Positions 1 through 9,425 are shown, counted from the stretch's first letter. The stretch: 32,599 bases of DNA from Robiginitomaculum sp. (GCA_026982415.1 JALSHE010000009.1:1-32599), one strand, 5' to 3'. A program made the numbers and translations. Notes: generated by a model from the sequence alone, not told the origin.

Positions 1-9
1 TAAATGATG

Positions 10-1848
10 TCATGCTTGCTTCCTTTTGGCTGACTTCCTCAACTTTAGCGCTTCACTCAGCGCGCCTCGAACAAATTTATAATCCAGAGGCTCGCCAGAA
101 TAATGTAAGATCGGCACAAGCTTATCGCGCGGCGCATTGGTCTCGGCCAACAGCAAGCCTAATAATTGCGCGTCGCGGTTTTGCTCGATGACAAAGACCT
201 GATCGTGCTTTGCGATAAAATCCTCAACCTCGTTTGAGAACGGAAAACCGCGCACGCGCATATAATTGAGATAGACACCGTCCGCGCCCAATTTATCGCG
301 GGCCTCTATGACCGCGCCGTCACACGACCCTAATGATATGATGCCGTTCTTGGTTGGCTTTTTAGCCTTACGCACCACGGGTGCTGGTAATTTGTCGGCG
401 GCGCTCGCCCATTTCATCGCCAACCTGTCGACAACCTCTTTGTACTCCGCACCGTCTTCAGTGTAGCCGCCAAATTTATTATGGCCAGACCCACGGGTGA
501 AATATGCGCCCTTGGGGTCTGTGCCCGGCAAAGTGCGGTAAGGGATATAATCGCCGTCCGTATCCAGATAGCGGTGAAATTTATCCATGTCTTTCAGATC
601 ATCCGGCGATAATACTTTACCCCTGTCCGGTACATAATCATCATCCCAACTTAACTCGTCTATCATCCAATCGTTCATACCAATATCGATGTCGGACAAA
701 ACAAAGACGGGCGTCTGGAACCGTTCGGCCAAGTCCAGCGCATTTACCGCCATATCAAAACACTCGCTCGGGTCGGCGGGGAATAATAATATATGTTTCG
801 TATCGCCGTGGGACGCATAGGCGCACAGCTGAATATCGCATTGCTGGGTGCGGGTCGGCATGCCTGTTGACGGGCCGGTGCGCTGAATATCAAACAAAAC
901 CATGGGCACTTCGGCGTAATAGGCAAAGCCAATAAACTCGCTCATCAGGGATATGCCAGGACCAGAAGTCGGTGTGAAACACCGCGCCCCATTCCAGGCC
1001 GCGCCAATAATCATACCTGCCGCCGCCAGTTCGTCTTCGGCTTGGGTGATGCAATATTTGTGCTTGCCAGTTTCCGGGTTTATCCGCAGCATTTTGCAAT
1101 ATTTAACAAACGCATCCATCAGGGACGTTGACGGGGTGATAGGATACCACGCACCAAAAGTCGCGCCGCCGTAAACACAGCCAAGCCCGGCAGTGGTATT
1201 GCCGTCCATCATCACTTTGCCCTGGGTTAAATTACGGGCTTTGACTTTAAGTTTGCTCACATCCCCAAAGTTTTCTTTGGCATAGTCATAGCCAAGCGCG
1301 ATGGCTTGTAAGTTCAAATCAATCAGCTTGGGCTTGGATGCAAACATTTCGCGCAGCAGAGTATGGATTATATCCAGATCCAAATCCAGCAAAGCCGCCA
1401 CCGCCCCCACATAGGCGACATTTTTCATCAATATCCGCGAGCGCGCCACCTTGAACGCGGCATTACACATGCGCGCCAACGGCACACCGATAACGGTAAT
1501 ATCCGTGCGGGTCAAAAAGTGCGGGCGCGGCCATGTATTATCATAGAGCAATATGCCGCCAGGGCTAAGTTCCGCCAAATCCCGTTTATAGCTCTCGGGG
1601 TTCATAGCCACCATGAGGTCAATATCACCCGAACGGCCACGATAGCCCTTCTCGGTGACCCGGATTTCGTACCATGTGGGCAGGCCTTGAATATTGGACG
1701 GGAAAATATTTTTCCCGACCACCGGCACACCCATGCGGAAAATTATCTTCATGAGAAGCGCATTAGCACTAGCCGAACCCGTGCCGTTGACATTACCAAC
1801 TTTGATTGTGAAATCATTTACACGTAGATTGTTTGTTTTGGCACTCAT
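10..1848 (-). CDS. korA: 2-oxoacid:ferredoxin oxidoreductase, fused gamma-alpha subunit (KorA type)
   Basis: This 612-residue protein is the alpha subunit of a 2-oxoacid:acceptor oxidoreductase, most likely acting on 2-oxoglutarate (2-oxoglutarate + CoA + oxidised ferredoxin to succinyl-CoA + CO2 + reduced ferredoxin). The gamma domain is fused at the N-terminus (about residues 15-200, with GNVNGTGSASAN near residue 18 and YRGRSGD near 69). The alpha pyrimidine-binding domain follows (GNTTAGLGCVYGG then WYPITPSTSL, residues 216-243), and a C-terminal domain covers about 495-600. The ThDP-binding beta subunit (KorB) is not in the window; it would be expected immediately downstream, beyond base 1. 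The start codon overlaps the stop of the upstream oxidoreductase by four bases (ATGA), so the two are translationally coupled. The family is clear; substrate specificity is inferred from overall similarity to KorA and is less certain. Confidence 0.9.
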   Translation of the reverse strand: MSAKTNNLRVNDFTIKVGNVNGTGSASANALLMKIIFRMGVPVVGKNIFPSNIQGLPTWYEIRVTEKGYRGRSGDIDLMVAMNPESYKRDLAELSPGGILLYDNTWPRPHFLTRTDITVIGVPLARMCNAAFKVARSRILMKNVAYVGAVAALLDLDLDIIHTLLREMFASKPKLIDLNLQAIALGYDYAKENFGDVSKLKVKARNLTQGKVMMDGNTTAGLGCVYGGATFGAWYPITPSTSLMDAFVKYCKMLRINPETGKHKYCITQAEDELAAAGMIIGAAWNGARCFTPTSGPGISLMSEFIGFAYYAEVPMVLFDIQRTGPSTGMPTRTQQCDIQLCAYASHGDTKHILLFPADPSECFDMAVNALDLAERFQTPVFVLSDIDIGMNDWMIDELSWDDDYVPDRGKVLSPDDLKDMDKFHRYLDTDGDYIPYRTLPGTDPKGAYFTRGSGHNKFGGYTEDGAEYKEVVDRLAMKWASAADKLPAPVVRKAKKPTKNGIISLGSCDGAVIEARDKLGADGVYLNYMRVRGFPFSNEVEDFIAKHDQVFVIEQNRDAQLLGLLLAETNAPRDKLVPILHYSGEPLDYKFVRGALSEALKLRKSAKRKQA

Positions 1849-3653
1849 AACTGCATCTCTTTATCTTGGTCATCCGCATGGTGAATTTGAATGAGCGCCT
1901 CTTGCATATCCCAAGCCGCCGTCGGGCAGCGCTCTGCACACAAGCCGCAGTGCAAACAGACATTCTCGTCTTTTATCATCACCCGCTTGGTCAGCGGTAA
2001 AGCGTCCGATACAAACAAGTCCTGCCCCTCCACCACTTCCGAAGCGCTGAGGCTGGCTCGCAATCCAGCTTCATCAGCATCCTCAGTCATACTCAGACAT
2101 TCTACCGGGCAAATATCAATACAAGCATCGCATTCCTCGCACAGGCTCGGCTCGAACACGGTCTGGATATCACAGTTGAGACAACGCTCGACCTCTGTAG
2201 CAATCTGTTCTGGCGTGAAACCAAGCTCAACCTCGACATCCAGTTCGGCAAAGCGTTTGGTTAGCTCCACATGGTTCATCTGCCGGCGCTCAGCATCATC
2301 ATAGGAATTGGAATAGCGCCATTCAAACATGCCCATTTTTGTCGGTGCCATATCCACTTCATTGGGCAGACGCCCGGTCAGCATTTTACCTTGGCAATGT
2401 TTATGGATAGATATGGCGGCTTGATGCCCATGCTCCACCGCCCAGATAATATTCTTGGGGCCGAACGCAGAATCGCCGCCGAAAAACACGCCCTTACGCG
2501 TGCTTTCAAATGTGGTTTCGTCGACCACCGGCACTTGCCATTTATCTAGCTCGATACCTGCGTCGTCTTCGATCCACGGGAAAGCGTTGTCTTGGCCGAT
2601 AGCGAGAATAACATCGTCGCACGGGATGGTGATTTCGCCAGTCACTTTTTGGTCGGTGATGCGGCCATTATCGTCGATGACATATTCCATCAATTCAAAC
2701 ACCATGCCCGTCAGCTTGCCGTTTTTATGGACAAAGGCTTTGGGCGAATGGTCGGTTATAATCTTGATATTTTCTTCTTCGGCGTCTTCCAATTCCCAGA
2801 CCGAAGCCTTGAAGAACTGGCGCGGCTTACGCGCCATAACTTTGACGTTTTTAGACCCAAGCCGAAGCGAGGTTCGGCAGCAATCCATAGCCGTATTACC
2901 AACACCAATAATCAGGACTTTTTCACCAATGGATTTCGTGTGTTCAAAGGCAACGCTTTCCAGCCAGTCAATCCCGATATGAATATTTTCGCACGGCTCC
3001 TCGCCCTCTTTGGGCCACCTGCCGGGCAGGTTCAAATCCTTACCGCGCGGCGCGCCCGTACCGACGAAAACCGCGTCCCAGTCTTGTTTCAAAAAGCCGT
3101 TCATGCTTTCAACAGGCGCGTTTAACTTTAGCTCGACGCCCATATCCAAGATATAATCTAACTCCTCGGACAAGACACTTTCCGGCAAACGAAACGCCGG
3201 GATATTAGAACGCATCAAACCGCCCGGCTCGCTTAGTTTTTCAAATATCGTACATTCATACCCCAGTGGTGCCAAATCGTTTGCCACCGTAAATGAGGCC
3301 GGCCCCGCCCCGATGAGCGCGATTTTTTTGCCGTTGGTCTTGGCGGGTTTTTTGGGCAGCTGATCCGTAATATCGCCTCGGTGATCTGCGGCCACCCGTT
3401 TAAGGCGGCAAATGGCCACGGGTTCATCCTCTAACCGACCGCGCCGACAAGCGGGTTCGCACGGCCTGTCACAGACCCGGCCAAGCACGCCCGGAAAGAC
3501 ATTACTTTCCCGGTTGAGCAAATAGGCATCGCCGTAGCGACCTTGTGCAATGAGACGGATATATTGGGGTACCGGCGTGTGCGCCGGGCATGCCCACTGG
3601 CAATCAACCACTTTGTGATAGTAGTCCGGATTGCGGGTATTTGTTGGTTTCAT
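1845..3653 (-). CDS. GltD-like FAD-dependent NAD(P)H oxidoreductase with C-terminal 4Fe-4S domains
   Basis: This 602-residue flavoprotein resembles the glutamate synthase small chain. It has an N-terminal iron-sulfur region (C18/C22 in DCQWACPAH, then C61, C65 and C69), an FAD Rossmann motif (IGAGPAS, about residues 114-120), an NAD(P)H motif (IGVGNTAMD) and a second FAD motif (GVFFGGDSAFG). A C-terminal ferredoxin-like part carries CEECDACIDICPVEC and CLHCGLCAERCP. No GltB partner is adjacent; instead it is coupled to korA, so it probably passes electrons between ferredoxin or the KorAB clusters and NAD(P)H. I chose the ATG at 3653 because AGGGA lies about 12 bases upstream and the conserved N-terminus starts here; an in-frame TTG at 3710 would add 19 unlikely residues. 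The family is well supported, the electron-transfer partner is inferred. Confidence 0.88.
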   Translation of the reverse strand: MKPTNTRNPDYYHKVVDCQWACPAHTPVPQYIRLIAQGRYGDAYLLNRESNVFPGVLGRVCDRPCEPACRRGRLEDEPVAICRLKRVAADHRGDITDQLPKKPAKTNGKKIALIGAGPASFTVANDLAPLGYECTIFEKLSEPGGLMRSNIPAFRLPESVLSEELDYILDMGVELKLNAPVESMNGFLKQDWDAVFVGTGAPRGKDLNLPGRWPKEGEEPCENIHIGIDWLESVAFEHTKSIGEKVLIIGVGNTAMDCCRTSLRLGSKNVKVMARKPRQFFKASVWELEDAEEENIKIITDHSPKAFVHKNGKLTGMVFELMEYVIDDNGRITDQKVTGEITIPCDDVILAIGQDNAFPWIEDDAGIELDKWQVPVVDETTFESTRKGVFFGGDSAFGPKNIIWAVEHGHQAAISIHKHCQGKMLTGRLPNEVDMAPTKMGMFEWRYSNSYDDAERRQMNHVELTKRFAELDVEVELGFTPEQIATEVERCLNCDIQTVFEPSLCEECDACIDICPVECLSMTEDADEAGLRASLSASEVVEGQDLFVSDALPLTKRVMIKDENVCLHCGLCAERCPTAAWDMQEALIQIHHADDQDKEMQL

Positions 3654-3841
3654 AGTCCAATTTTCCCTAGAATGGATATTTAGCCTAGTCCTGTAAAAAC
3701 AAGCTGGCAAGCAAGATTTTGGTTAATTTACGTGATATTTTCTTGGCGTAACCAGTGCGTAGCTGACCCTTTTTAATATCTGGATTTAACCAATAGAAAG
3801 GCGCATACTAGTGGGCATACTCTTACTATGGATATGCCAAT

Positions 3842-5662
3842 ATGAAATTTTTTCGCTTAGTTTTCGCGTGCATCGCTACTGCCGCAATTTTAACTAGCCC
3901 TGCTTTTGTACAAAAAACCTCGGCTCAAACTGCCCACAAGGCCAAACCAGATGCAACATTTGACGCAACATCTGACGCCACAGGGGCAATGGCTTTCGTC
4001 GGTTATGACCGCGCGCCCTTTCATCCCGTAGTTGGTGCGAACGGCATGGTCACGGCGCAAGAAGCTATGGCCGCAGAGGTTGGGCGCGATATTCTGGCCA
4101 AGGGCGGCAATGCTGTAGATGCCGCCGTGGCGACCGGATTTGCCCTCGCCGTTACCTTCCCCGCAGCGGGCAATATAGGCGGCGGCGGGTTTATGCTCGT
4201 TGCTTTAGCTGATACGGACGAAGTTATTGCCGTAGATTACCGCGAAATGGCTCCGAGCGCAGCCAGTCGGGATATGTTCTTGGGCGCTGACGGTGAAGTT
4301 GACAACCAAAAAGCCCAGTTTTCCCATCTATCCGCAGGTGTGCCCGGCTCGGTCATGGGACTTTTGGACGCGTTGGAAACCTACGGCACGATGAGCCGTA
4401 AGCAAGTGATGGCTCCGGCCATTAAACTGGCCGAACGCGGCATACCTGTCACTTACGGCATGGCATCAGGGTTTGCGTCCAGTAAACCATATCTATCCAA
4501 AGACCCATCGACCCTAGAGTATTTCTACAAACCGGGCGGTGCGCTTTATAAACATGGTGATACGCTCAAGCAAAAAGACTTAGCCAAGACCTTAAAACGT
4601 ATATCCCGCAAAGGCCGCGCCGGGTTTTACGAAGGCAAAACCGCCGCGCTATTGGTCGATGAAATGCGTCGCGGCGGCGGGTTGATTACGTTGGATGATA
4701 TGAAAAACTACCGTGCGATCGAGCGCAAGGCCGCCCACGGCACTTACCGGGGTTATGAAATTTTCTCCATGCCGCCGCCCTCCTCTGGTGGTGTGCATGT
4801 GGTGCAAATGCTCAACATTCTTGAGGGCTACGACTTACGCGCACTCGAACACAATAGCGCCGACTACTTGCACCTGCTAATCGAAAGCATGCGCCTCGCC
4901 TATGCCGACCGCTCTAAATATTTGGGCGACCCGGATTTTTTTGATGTGCCCGTGGCCAAGCTGATAGACAAATCCTACGGCGCAACGTTGCGCATGGCTA
5001 TCGATAAAACCAAGGCCAGCCGCAGCCAAGACATTTTACCCGGTCGTCACCTGTCCAAAGAAAGCCAGCAAACCACCCATTATTCAGTCATGGACAAATG
5101 GGGCAATGCCGTGTCGGTCACCACCACGCTAAATTTTGGTTTCGGTAGCGGCTATTCGGTCGACGGGGCGGGCTTCTTGCTCAATAACGAAATGGACGAC
5201 TTCTCCTCCAAGCCCGGCAGCCCAAATGGTTACGGGCTAATCGGCGGCGAGGCCAACAAAATAGAGCCGGGCAAACGCCCCCTCTCGTCCATGACCCCGG
5301 CCATCGTCAAGAAAGACGGCAAGCCTTTTTTCGTCACCGGCTCGCCCGGCGGCTCCACCATTATCACCGTGGTCTTGCAAAATATCCTCAACGTCATCGA
5401 CTTTGATATGAACGCCATGGAAGCCGTAACTGCCCCGCGTATCCACCACCAATGGCTGCCGGATGTCATCATCACCGAGCCGGGCATTTCAGGCGATACG
5501 ATAGACATATTAGAGGGACGCGGGTTTGTTTTTAGCAAAGATAAAACGGGCAAATACGCCCGCACCACGCTAGGCCGCGCCAATGCAATCATGCTAAAAG
5601 ACGGCTTCTTCTACGGCGCAGCCGACCTGCGTTCGCCTACATCGGGGGCGGCGGGGTATTGA
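3842..5662 (+). CDS. ggt: gamma-glutamyltransferase (glutathione hydrolase), periplasmic
   Basis: Gamma-glutamyltransferase transfers or hydrolyses the gamma-glutamyl group of glutathione. The 606-residue precursor begins with a Sec signal peptide (hydrophobic stretch to about residue 22, likely cleavage near residue 29), so it acts in the periplasm. The self-cleavage site is visible as Q410/T411 in QQTTHYSVMD; T411 would become the catalytic N-terminal threonine of the small subunit. Other family hallmarks are KGGNAVDAAVA (residues 87-97), NIGGGGFM (111-118), PLSSMTP and GSPGGS. Length is normal for the family. No strong Shine-Dalgarno precedes the ATG. It converges on gshA with only 14 bases between them. 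A short DAT-type repeat follows the signal peptide and is listed separately. Confidence 0.95.
   Translation: MKFFRLVFACIATAAILTSPAFVQKTSAQTAHKAKPDATFDATSDATGAMAFVGYDRAPFHPVVGANGMVTAQEAMAAEVGRDILAKGGNAVDAAVATGFALAVTFPAAGNIGGGGFMLVALADTDEVIAVDYREMAPSAASRDMFLGADGEVDNQKAQFSHLSAGVPGSVMGLLDALETYGTMSRKQVMAPAIKLAERGIPVTYGMASGFASSKPYLSKDPSTLEYFYKPGGALYKHGDTLKQKDLAKTLKRISRKGRAGFYEGKTAALLVDEMRRGGGLITLDDMKNYRAIERKAAHGTYRGYEIFSMPPPSSGGVHVVQMLNILEGYDLRALEHNSADYLHLLIESMRLAYADRSKYLGDPDFFDVPVAKLIDKSYGATLRMAIDKTKASRSQDILPGRHLSKESQQTTHYSVMDKWGNAVSVTTTLNFGFGSGYSVDGAGFLLNNEMDDFSSKPGSPNGYGLIGGEANKIEPGKRPLSSMTPAIVKKDGKPFFVTGSPGGSTIITVVLQNILNVIDFDMNAMEAVTAPRIHHQWLPDVIITEPGISGDTIDILEGRGFVFSKDKTGKYARTTLGRANAIMLKDGFFYGAADLRSPTSGAAGY
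3950..3985 (+). repeat. three 12-base tandem repeats inside ggt
   Basis: Three consecutive 12-base units (gatgcaacattt, gacgcaacatct, gacgccacaggg) encode DATF-DATS-DATG in the linker just after the signal peptide of Ggt. The first two units differ at two positions and the third is more diverged. Because the unit is a multiple of three, copy-number change would keep the reading frame. The repeat lies outside the catalytic domain. Confidence 0.6.
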
Positions 5663-5676
5663 AATGAGTAAACTGC

Positions 5677-7032
5677 CTAATAAATACAGTCTTGGTACAC
5701 CCGCTTGATGTCGCCTTCCCAGGCGCCATGGTAGAGTTCGAGCAATTTATCGGCGTTGCTTTTTCCCGTTTTGGTCATGTCGTCCAGAGCCTCCAGGAAC
5801 ACGGTTTCGCTTTCGCCGTAGGCATTTAGTTTCGCGCGGGTCTTTAGGCCTTCGCGGGATAGGACGAGGGCTTGTTTTGCTAAGTCTTGTATGGTGCCAT
5901 TTCTAAACTTTGTTTGTAGGCCGTATTTTGGGACATCGCGGCGTAATTGGTCGCGCTCTTCTTCGCTCCAGTCTTTTACCCAGTCCCAAGCGGCGTCCAG
6001 TGCGGCTTGGTCATATAAGATACCGACCCAAAACGCGGGCATAGCGCAAAGTTGATTCCACGGCCCGGTGTCGGCACCGCGCATTTCAAGGAATTGCTTG
6101 AGGCGGACTTCGGGGAATATGGTCGATAGATGGTCTTCAAAATCGGGTAAAGTTGGTTTTTCGCCCGGCAGAATATCCAGCTTGCCGTCCAAGAAATCCC
6201 GAAAGCTTTTGCCCGACGCATCCAGATAATCCTCACCTCTATGCACAAAATACATAGGTACATCGAGGGCATAGTCTACATATTGCTCAAAGCCGAAACC
6301 TTGCTCGAATGCAAATGGCAACATACCGGTGCGATCTGGGTCAGTGTCGAGCCAGATACGTGAACGGTAGGATTTATAGCCGTTGGGTACACCGTCTTTG
6401 AACGGTGAATTGGCGAACAGCGCCGTGGTGATTGGTTGCAGTGCCAAACTAACCCGCATTTTCTTGACCATATCGGACTCAGATGCAAAGTCCAAATTGA
6501 CCTGCACCGTGCAAGTTCGGAACATCATCTCCAAGCCGTGTGTGCCGACCTTTGGCATATAAGCGCGCATAATTTTATAGCGCCCTTTTGGCATAATGGG
6601 TACATCTTCTAGCTTGGTATCTGGACGAAAGCCGAGGGACAGGAAGCCTGCACCAATACCGTCTGCGACCTCTTTGACTTCGCGCAAATGTCGGTTCACT
6701 TCGCCGCAGGTTTGGTGAATGCTATCAAGGGGTGCGCCGGAAAGCTCGAACTGCCCCCCCGGCTCTAGGGACACGGAAGCGCCGTCCCGTTTGAGAGCGA
6801 TTAGGTATCCGTTCTCGACCACGTCTTCCCAGCCAAATTTTTTCAGGCCGCTCAGCATGGCATGTATGCCTGCATCACCTTCATATGGGAGCGGTTTAAG
6901 CGTCTTTAAATTATAACCGATTTTCTCATGCTCTGTGCCAATAAGCCAATCAGACTTAGGCTTACACCCAGCCGCGAGCCAGTTAATCATTTCGGATTTA
7001 TTCTCGATTGGGGGTAGTGTTTTATCAGACAT
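5677..7032 (-). CDS. gshA: glutamate-cysteine ligase (plant/alphaproteobacterial type)
   Basis: This 451-residue enzyme makes gamma-glutamylcysteine from glutamate and cysteine with ATP, the first step of glutathione synthesis in the cytoplasm. It matches the plant/alphaproteobacterial glutamate-cysteine ligase family (EC 6.3.2.2): TEHEKIGYNLKTLKPLPYEG near the N-terminus, LEPGGQFELSGAPL around residues 91-104, and GRYKIMRAYMP followed by GLEMMFRTCTVQVNLDFA in the middle. The length is typical of this class. The ATG at 7032 is preceded by GGAG at about seven bases. No gshB is in the window. The gene is convergent with ggt, and its promoter should lie in 7033-7110, where I see no convincing motif. 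Confidence 0.93.
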   Translation of the reverse strand: MSDKTLPPIENKSEMINWLAAGCKPKSDWLIGTEHEKIGYNLKTLKPLPYEGDAGIHAMLSGLKKFGWEDVVENGYLIALKRDGASVSLEPGGQFELSGAPLDSIHQTCGEVNRHLREVKEVADGIGAGFLSLGFRPDTKLEDVPIMPKGRYKIMRAYMPKVGTHGLEMMFRTCTVQVNLDFASESDMVKKMRVSLALQPITTALFANSPFKDGVPNGYKSYRSRIWLDTDPDRTGMLPFAFEQGFGFEQYVDYALDVPMYFVHRGEDYLDASGKSFRDFLDGKLDILPGEKPTLPDFEDHLSTIFPEVRLKQFLEMRGADTGPWNQLCAMPAFWVGILYDQAALDAAWDWVKDWSEEERDQLRRDVPKYGLQTKFRNGTIQDLAKQALVLSREGLKTRAKLNAYGESETVFLEALDDMTKTGKSNADKLLELYHGAWEGDIKRVYQDCIY

Positions 7033-7110
7033 GCAGGCTCTCCTTTGACTTGTTCATGTAGAGGCTTGCCAGAGTATTTTCAAGTGTCTCGCGACATTGT
7101 GGTAAGATAA

Positions 7111-7142
7111 ACAACACCGAACGAAAATCCGCTCGGTGTTGT
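7111..7142 (-). terminator. hairpin terminator at the end of the TonB operon
   Basis: A perfect 10-base inverted repeat (ACAACACCGA ... TCGGTGTTGT) with a 12-base loop lies 31 bases past the stop of the TPR gene. Read on the minus strand it is followed by TTTATCTT, consistent with a Rho-independent terminator for the eight-gene operon. It also lies upstream of gshA, so it insulates that gene from read-through. Confidence 0.7.
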
Positions 7143-7173
7143 AAAATGATGTCATAGTTACCAGTAAAATTAA

Positions 7174-8745
7174 CTATTCTTTTTTGTCATCTTCTTCTTG
7201 GGCTTTGCGGAATTCTTTATCGAAAGCCTCTTTAAACGACATGCAACTTTCATCGCTGAGTTTAAACTCACCTTTGAGAAACTGAGCCTTATACGCACGG
7301 CGAATATCAGCTTCGCAAGTTTGTTTTTTCAAATCTCTTTCGAAAATACAACGTTTTTTCAGGCTGGACTTTTCGCCAGCTATAAAGCTCTTCCATTTTC
7401 TTGCATTACCAGCCTCGCTAGAAGACGACGGCACGCTATCAAATGCGGCGGCGGCGGCCTTACGTTTCGTGGACCATGCTAAATTTGCATCATCTGCTTC
7501 GGTGTAAGGGCAATTTGGACGCTTTTCAGTTGCGGCATCATCATAACGACACGACGCAATCAACATCCAGGATTTACCTTGATCATACCCAAGCTGCATG
7601 GCCTTTTTAAAGGCGGCTTCAGCTTTACCGCACTGATTTTCTTTATAGAGAGCCTCACCCAAATCCGCATATAATTTAGCTTTACCCGACGATTTAGCTG
7701 CTTTTTCCAAAGCTGGAATAGCCATTTTATATTCACGAGCCTGACGATATAAATCCGAAAGCTGAACCAATTTTTCAGGCGTTTCTCTGATATTTCCTGC
7801 GTTTAATTCCCGCTCCAAAATTTTTGCAGCCTGATAAGGCATATCGTAATACCCGTAATATTGGACGATCGTCTCAAACTCCTGCTGAGTATCAAGAGCG
7901 CCGCCAAGATACAGCATTTTGCTAACCTCAAAGGATTCCTTCTCGCGCCCACCATTGGCCAAAAGCGATTTCCAAACTTGCCACAGGTTTTTATCTTCTG
8001 GCCAGCGATTGATCATCTGCTTGGCAATATCCGCCTGCTTGGCTGGCATGTTGAGATTGTTGTACATGAAGTTCAACAAATCATAGTGCTTACGCTCTTT
8101 AGGCCGTGCGGAGTTAAACCATTTTTCGGCCCACGGTAATGCCCGGCGATAGTTTTCTGCCTGGGACCAAGCCTGCCATAAATATTCAATATGCTTTGGC
8201 TTAAGCTGGCCACCAGCACGGTTCCAATCCTCAAGCATTTGCGCCCCACGTGCGGGCTGACCATTAGCGATCAATAATTGTGCAATATTAACCCGTAAGT
8301 TAGATCTTTCATTTGGCAATAGACCCCCAGCACTAATAGCACTTTCCCATTGCGTGATCGTCTGGCCATAATTATTCATTTCGTAATAAGCACTGCCAAG
8401 CATTTGATAAATTGTTGATTTTTCATAGGCATTCAAATCAGGAATTGCCAACGCCTTATTTAAAGACGAAATTGCCGCCGAGTACTGATCAGCATTCATA
8501 AACTCCAACGCTTCATTGACAACAGCGCCGGCCTTGGCACCAAACTGACGGCCTTCTGCCGGTTGTTCGGCTTGGTCTTGATTGCGATTAGCACGCTGCG
8601 CGTAGGCATCATCAACGCTTAGTGCGTAAATTCCGCTAACGAGTACGAGCGGTAAAATAAATGTCCGAACGCCATGGCCGGCAATATTGAGTAGTTTAGT
8701 TTTGGTGTTTCTCTGGGATAGCAAAGCAATCACATCAGTCTCCAT
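7174..8745 (-). CDS. periplasmic TPR-repeat protein of the TtpC/TonB cluster
   Basis: This 523-residue protein has an N-terminal signal sequence (hydrophobic core about residues 28-44, likely cleavage near AYA at 47-49). Much of the rest is helical tetratricopeptide-type repeats, for example around AISSLNKALAIPD, STIYQMLGSAYYEMNNYGQTI and KLYADLGEALYKENQCG. The C-terminal part is charged, contains several cysteines and ends in an acidic lysine-rich tail. It is the last gene of the operon, 40 bases downstream of tonB. TPR proteins at this position are standard members of TtpC-ExbB-ExbD-TonB clusters in other Proteobacteria and are thought to assist TonB complex function in the periplasm. The precise role here is inferred from context. 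The Shine-Dalgarno is weak. Confidence 0.85.
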   Translation of the reverse strand: METDVIALLSQRNTKTKLLNIAGHGVRTFILPLVLVSGIYALSVDDAYAQRANRNQDQAEQPAEGRQFGAKAGAVVNEALEFMNADQYSAAISSLNKALAIPDLNAYEKSTIYQMLGSAYYEMNNYGQTITQWESAISAGGLLPNERSNLRVNIAQLLIANGQPARGAQMLEDWNRAGGQLKPKHIEYLWQAWSQAENYRRALPWAEKWFNSARPKERKHYDLLNFMYNNLNMPAKQADIAKQMINRWPEDKNLWQVWKSLLANGGREKESFEVSKMLYLGGALDTQQEFETIVQYYGYYDMPYQAAKILERELNAGNIRETPEKLVQLSDLYRQAREYKMAIPALEKAAKSSGKAKLYADLGEALYKENQCGKAEAAFKKAMQLGYDQGKSWMLIASCRYDDAATEKRPNCPYTEADDANLAWSTKRKAAAAAFDSVPSSSSEAGNARKWKSFIAGEKSSLKKRCIFERDLKKQTCEADIRRAYKAQFLKGEFKLSDESCMSFKEAFDKEFRKAQEEDDKKE

Positions 8746-8785
8746 TTACTATATTTCAAAGCACTCAAAGTGCCGTAATTAATAC

Positions 8786-9415
8786 TTATTCGGGCAAAAT
8801 ATTCCCGCGCTCATCGGTTAGCTTAAAGGTAATTTGTGATTCCACACCTTTACGAGCAACCGCACGGCCATCCAGCATTTTTGGATTATATTTCCACTTT
8901 TGTACCGACTTAACAGAAGCACGCTTAAACACACTACCAGTGCAATAGGTCGCAACCACATTAAACGGCGCACCTTGCGGGCTTACATCAAAGCGGACTT
9001 TACAATGACCTGATTTTTCGGCACGCGGCGGCATGATCGGCGGGATACGCACCAAAGGCTGAGCATCGCGGTCAGATACGGCGATTTTAAAGCTCTGGCG
9101 GTCTAGCTTCGGTGTTTCGAAATCAGGGATAGCCCCCTCTAGTGAAGCAATCGCCACAGTTGGTTGGCTCGCCTGTTGACGTTCAATCATGGGCGGCGGC
9201 GGCGGTGTTGTCACACGGCGTACCTTGGCCACTTTCACATCTTTGCGCGTGACTTTAACTTCCTCAATTTTCGCATTGACCTCAAAGCTAAGTTTTTCCT
9301 GCTTATCTTCCAATTGAAACTCACCTTTGATCAACACGCGCATCATCGTAAACAAAAAGAATGTCATGAGTGCCGCAAGGGCTAAGCCACCAATCCAACG
9401 TAAAAGTCCGTTCAT
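8786..9415 (-). CDS. tonB: TonB energy transducer (short, TonB2-like)
   Basis: This 209-residue protein is a TonB-family transducer that carries proton-motive energy from the ExbB/ExbD complex to outer-membrane TonB-dependent receptors. It has one N-terminal membrane anchor (about residues 9-29), a short periplasmic linker with a PPPPP block at 71-75 rather than a long proline-rich rod, and a C-terminal TonB domain from about 135 (CKVRFDVSPQG, then SVKSVQKWKYNPK). The compact linker is typical of TonB2-type proteins in TtpC-containing systems. The ATG at 9415 has AGGAG at seven bases. It sits between the second exbD and the TPR gene. Confidence 0.92.
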   Translation of the reverse strand: MNGLLRWIGGLALAALMTFFLFTMMRVLIKGEFQLEDKQEKLSFEVNAKIEEVKVTRKDVKVAKVRRVTTPPPPPMIERQQASQPTVAIASLEGAIPDFETPKLDRQSFKIAVSDRDAQPLVRIPPIMPPRAEKSGHCKVRFDVSPQGAPFNVVATYCTGSVFKRASVKSVQKWKYNPKMLDGRAVARKGVESQITFKLTDERGNILPE

Positions 9416-9425
9416 TTTAGTCTCC

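Noticed and set aside
3654-3710. N-terminal extension of the GltD-like protein from a TTG codon
   Set aside because: The ATG at 3653 has a Shine-Dalgarno sequence and begins the conserved region; the extension looks like leader translated by chance.
3803-3821. GCATACT repeated twice upstream of ggt, as an operator
   Set aside because: Seven-base repeats 12 bases apart without dyad symmetry or a nearby regulator are too weak to call.
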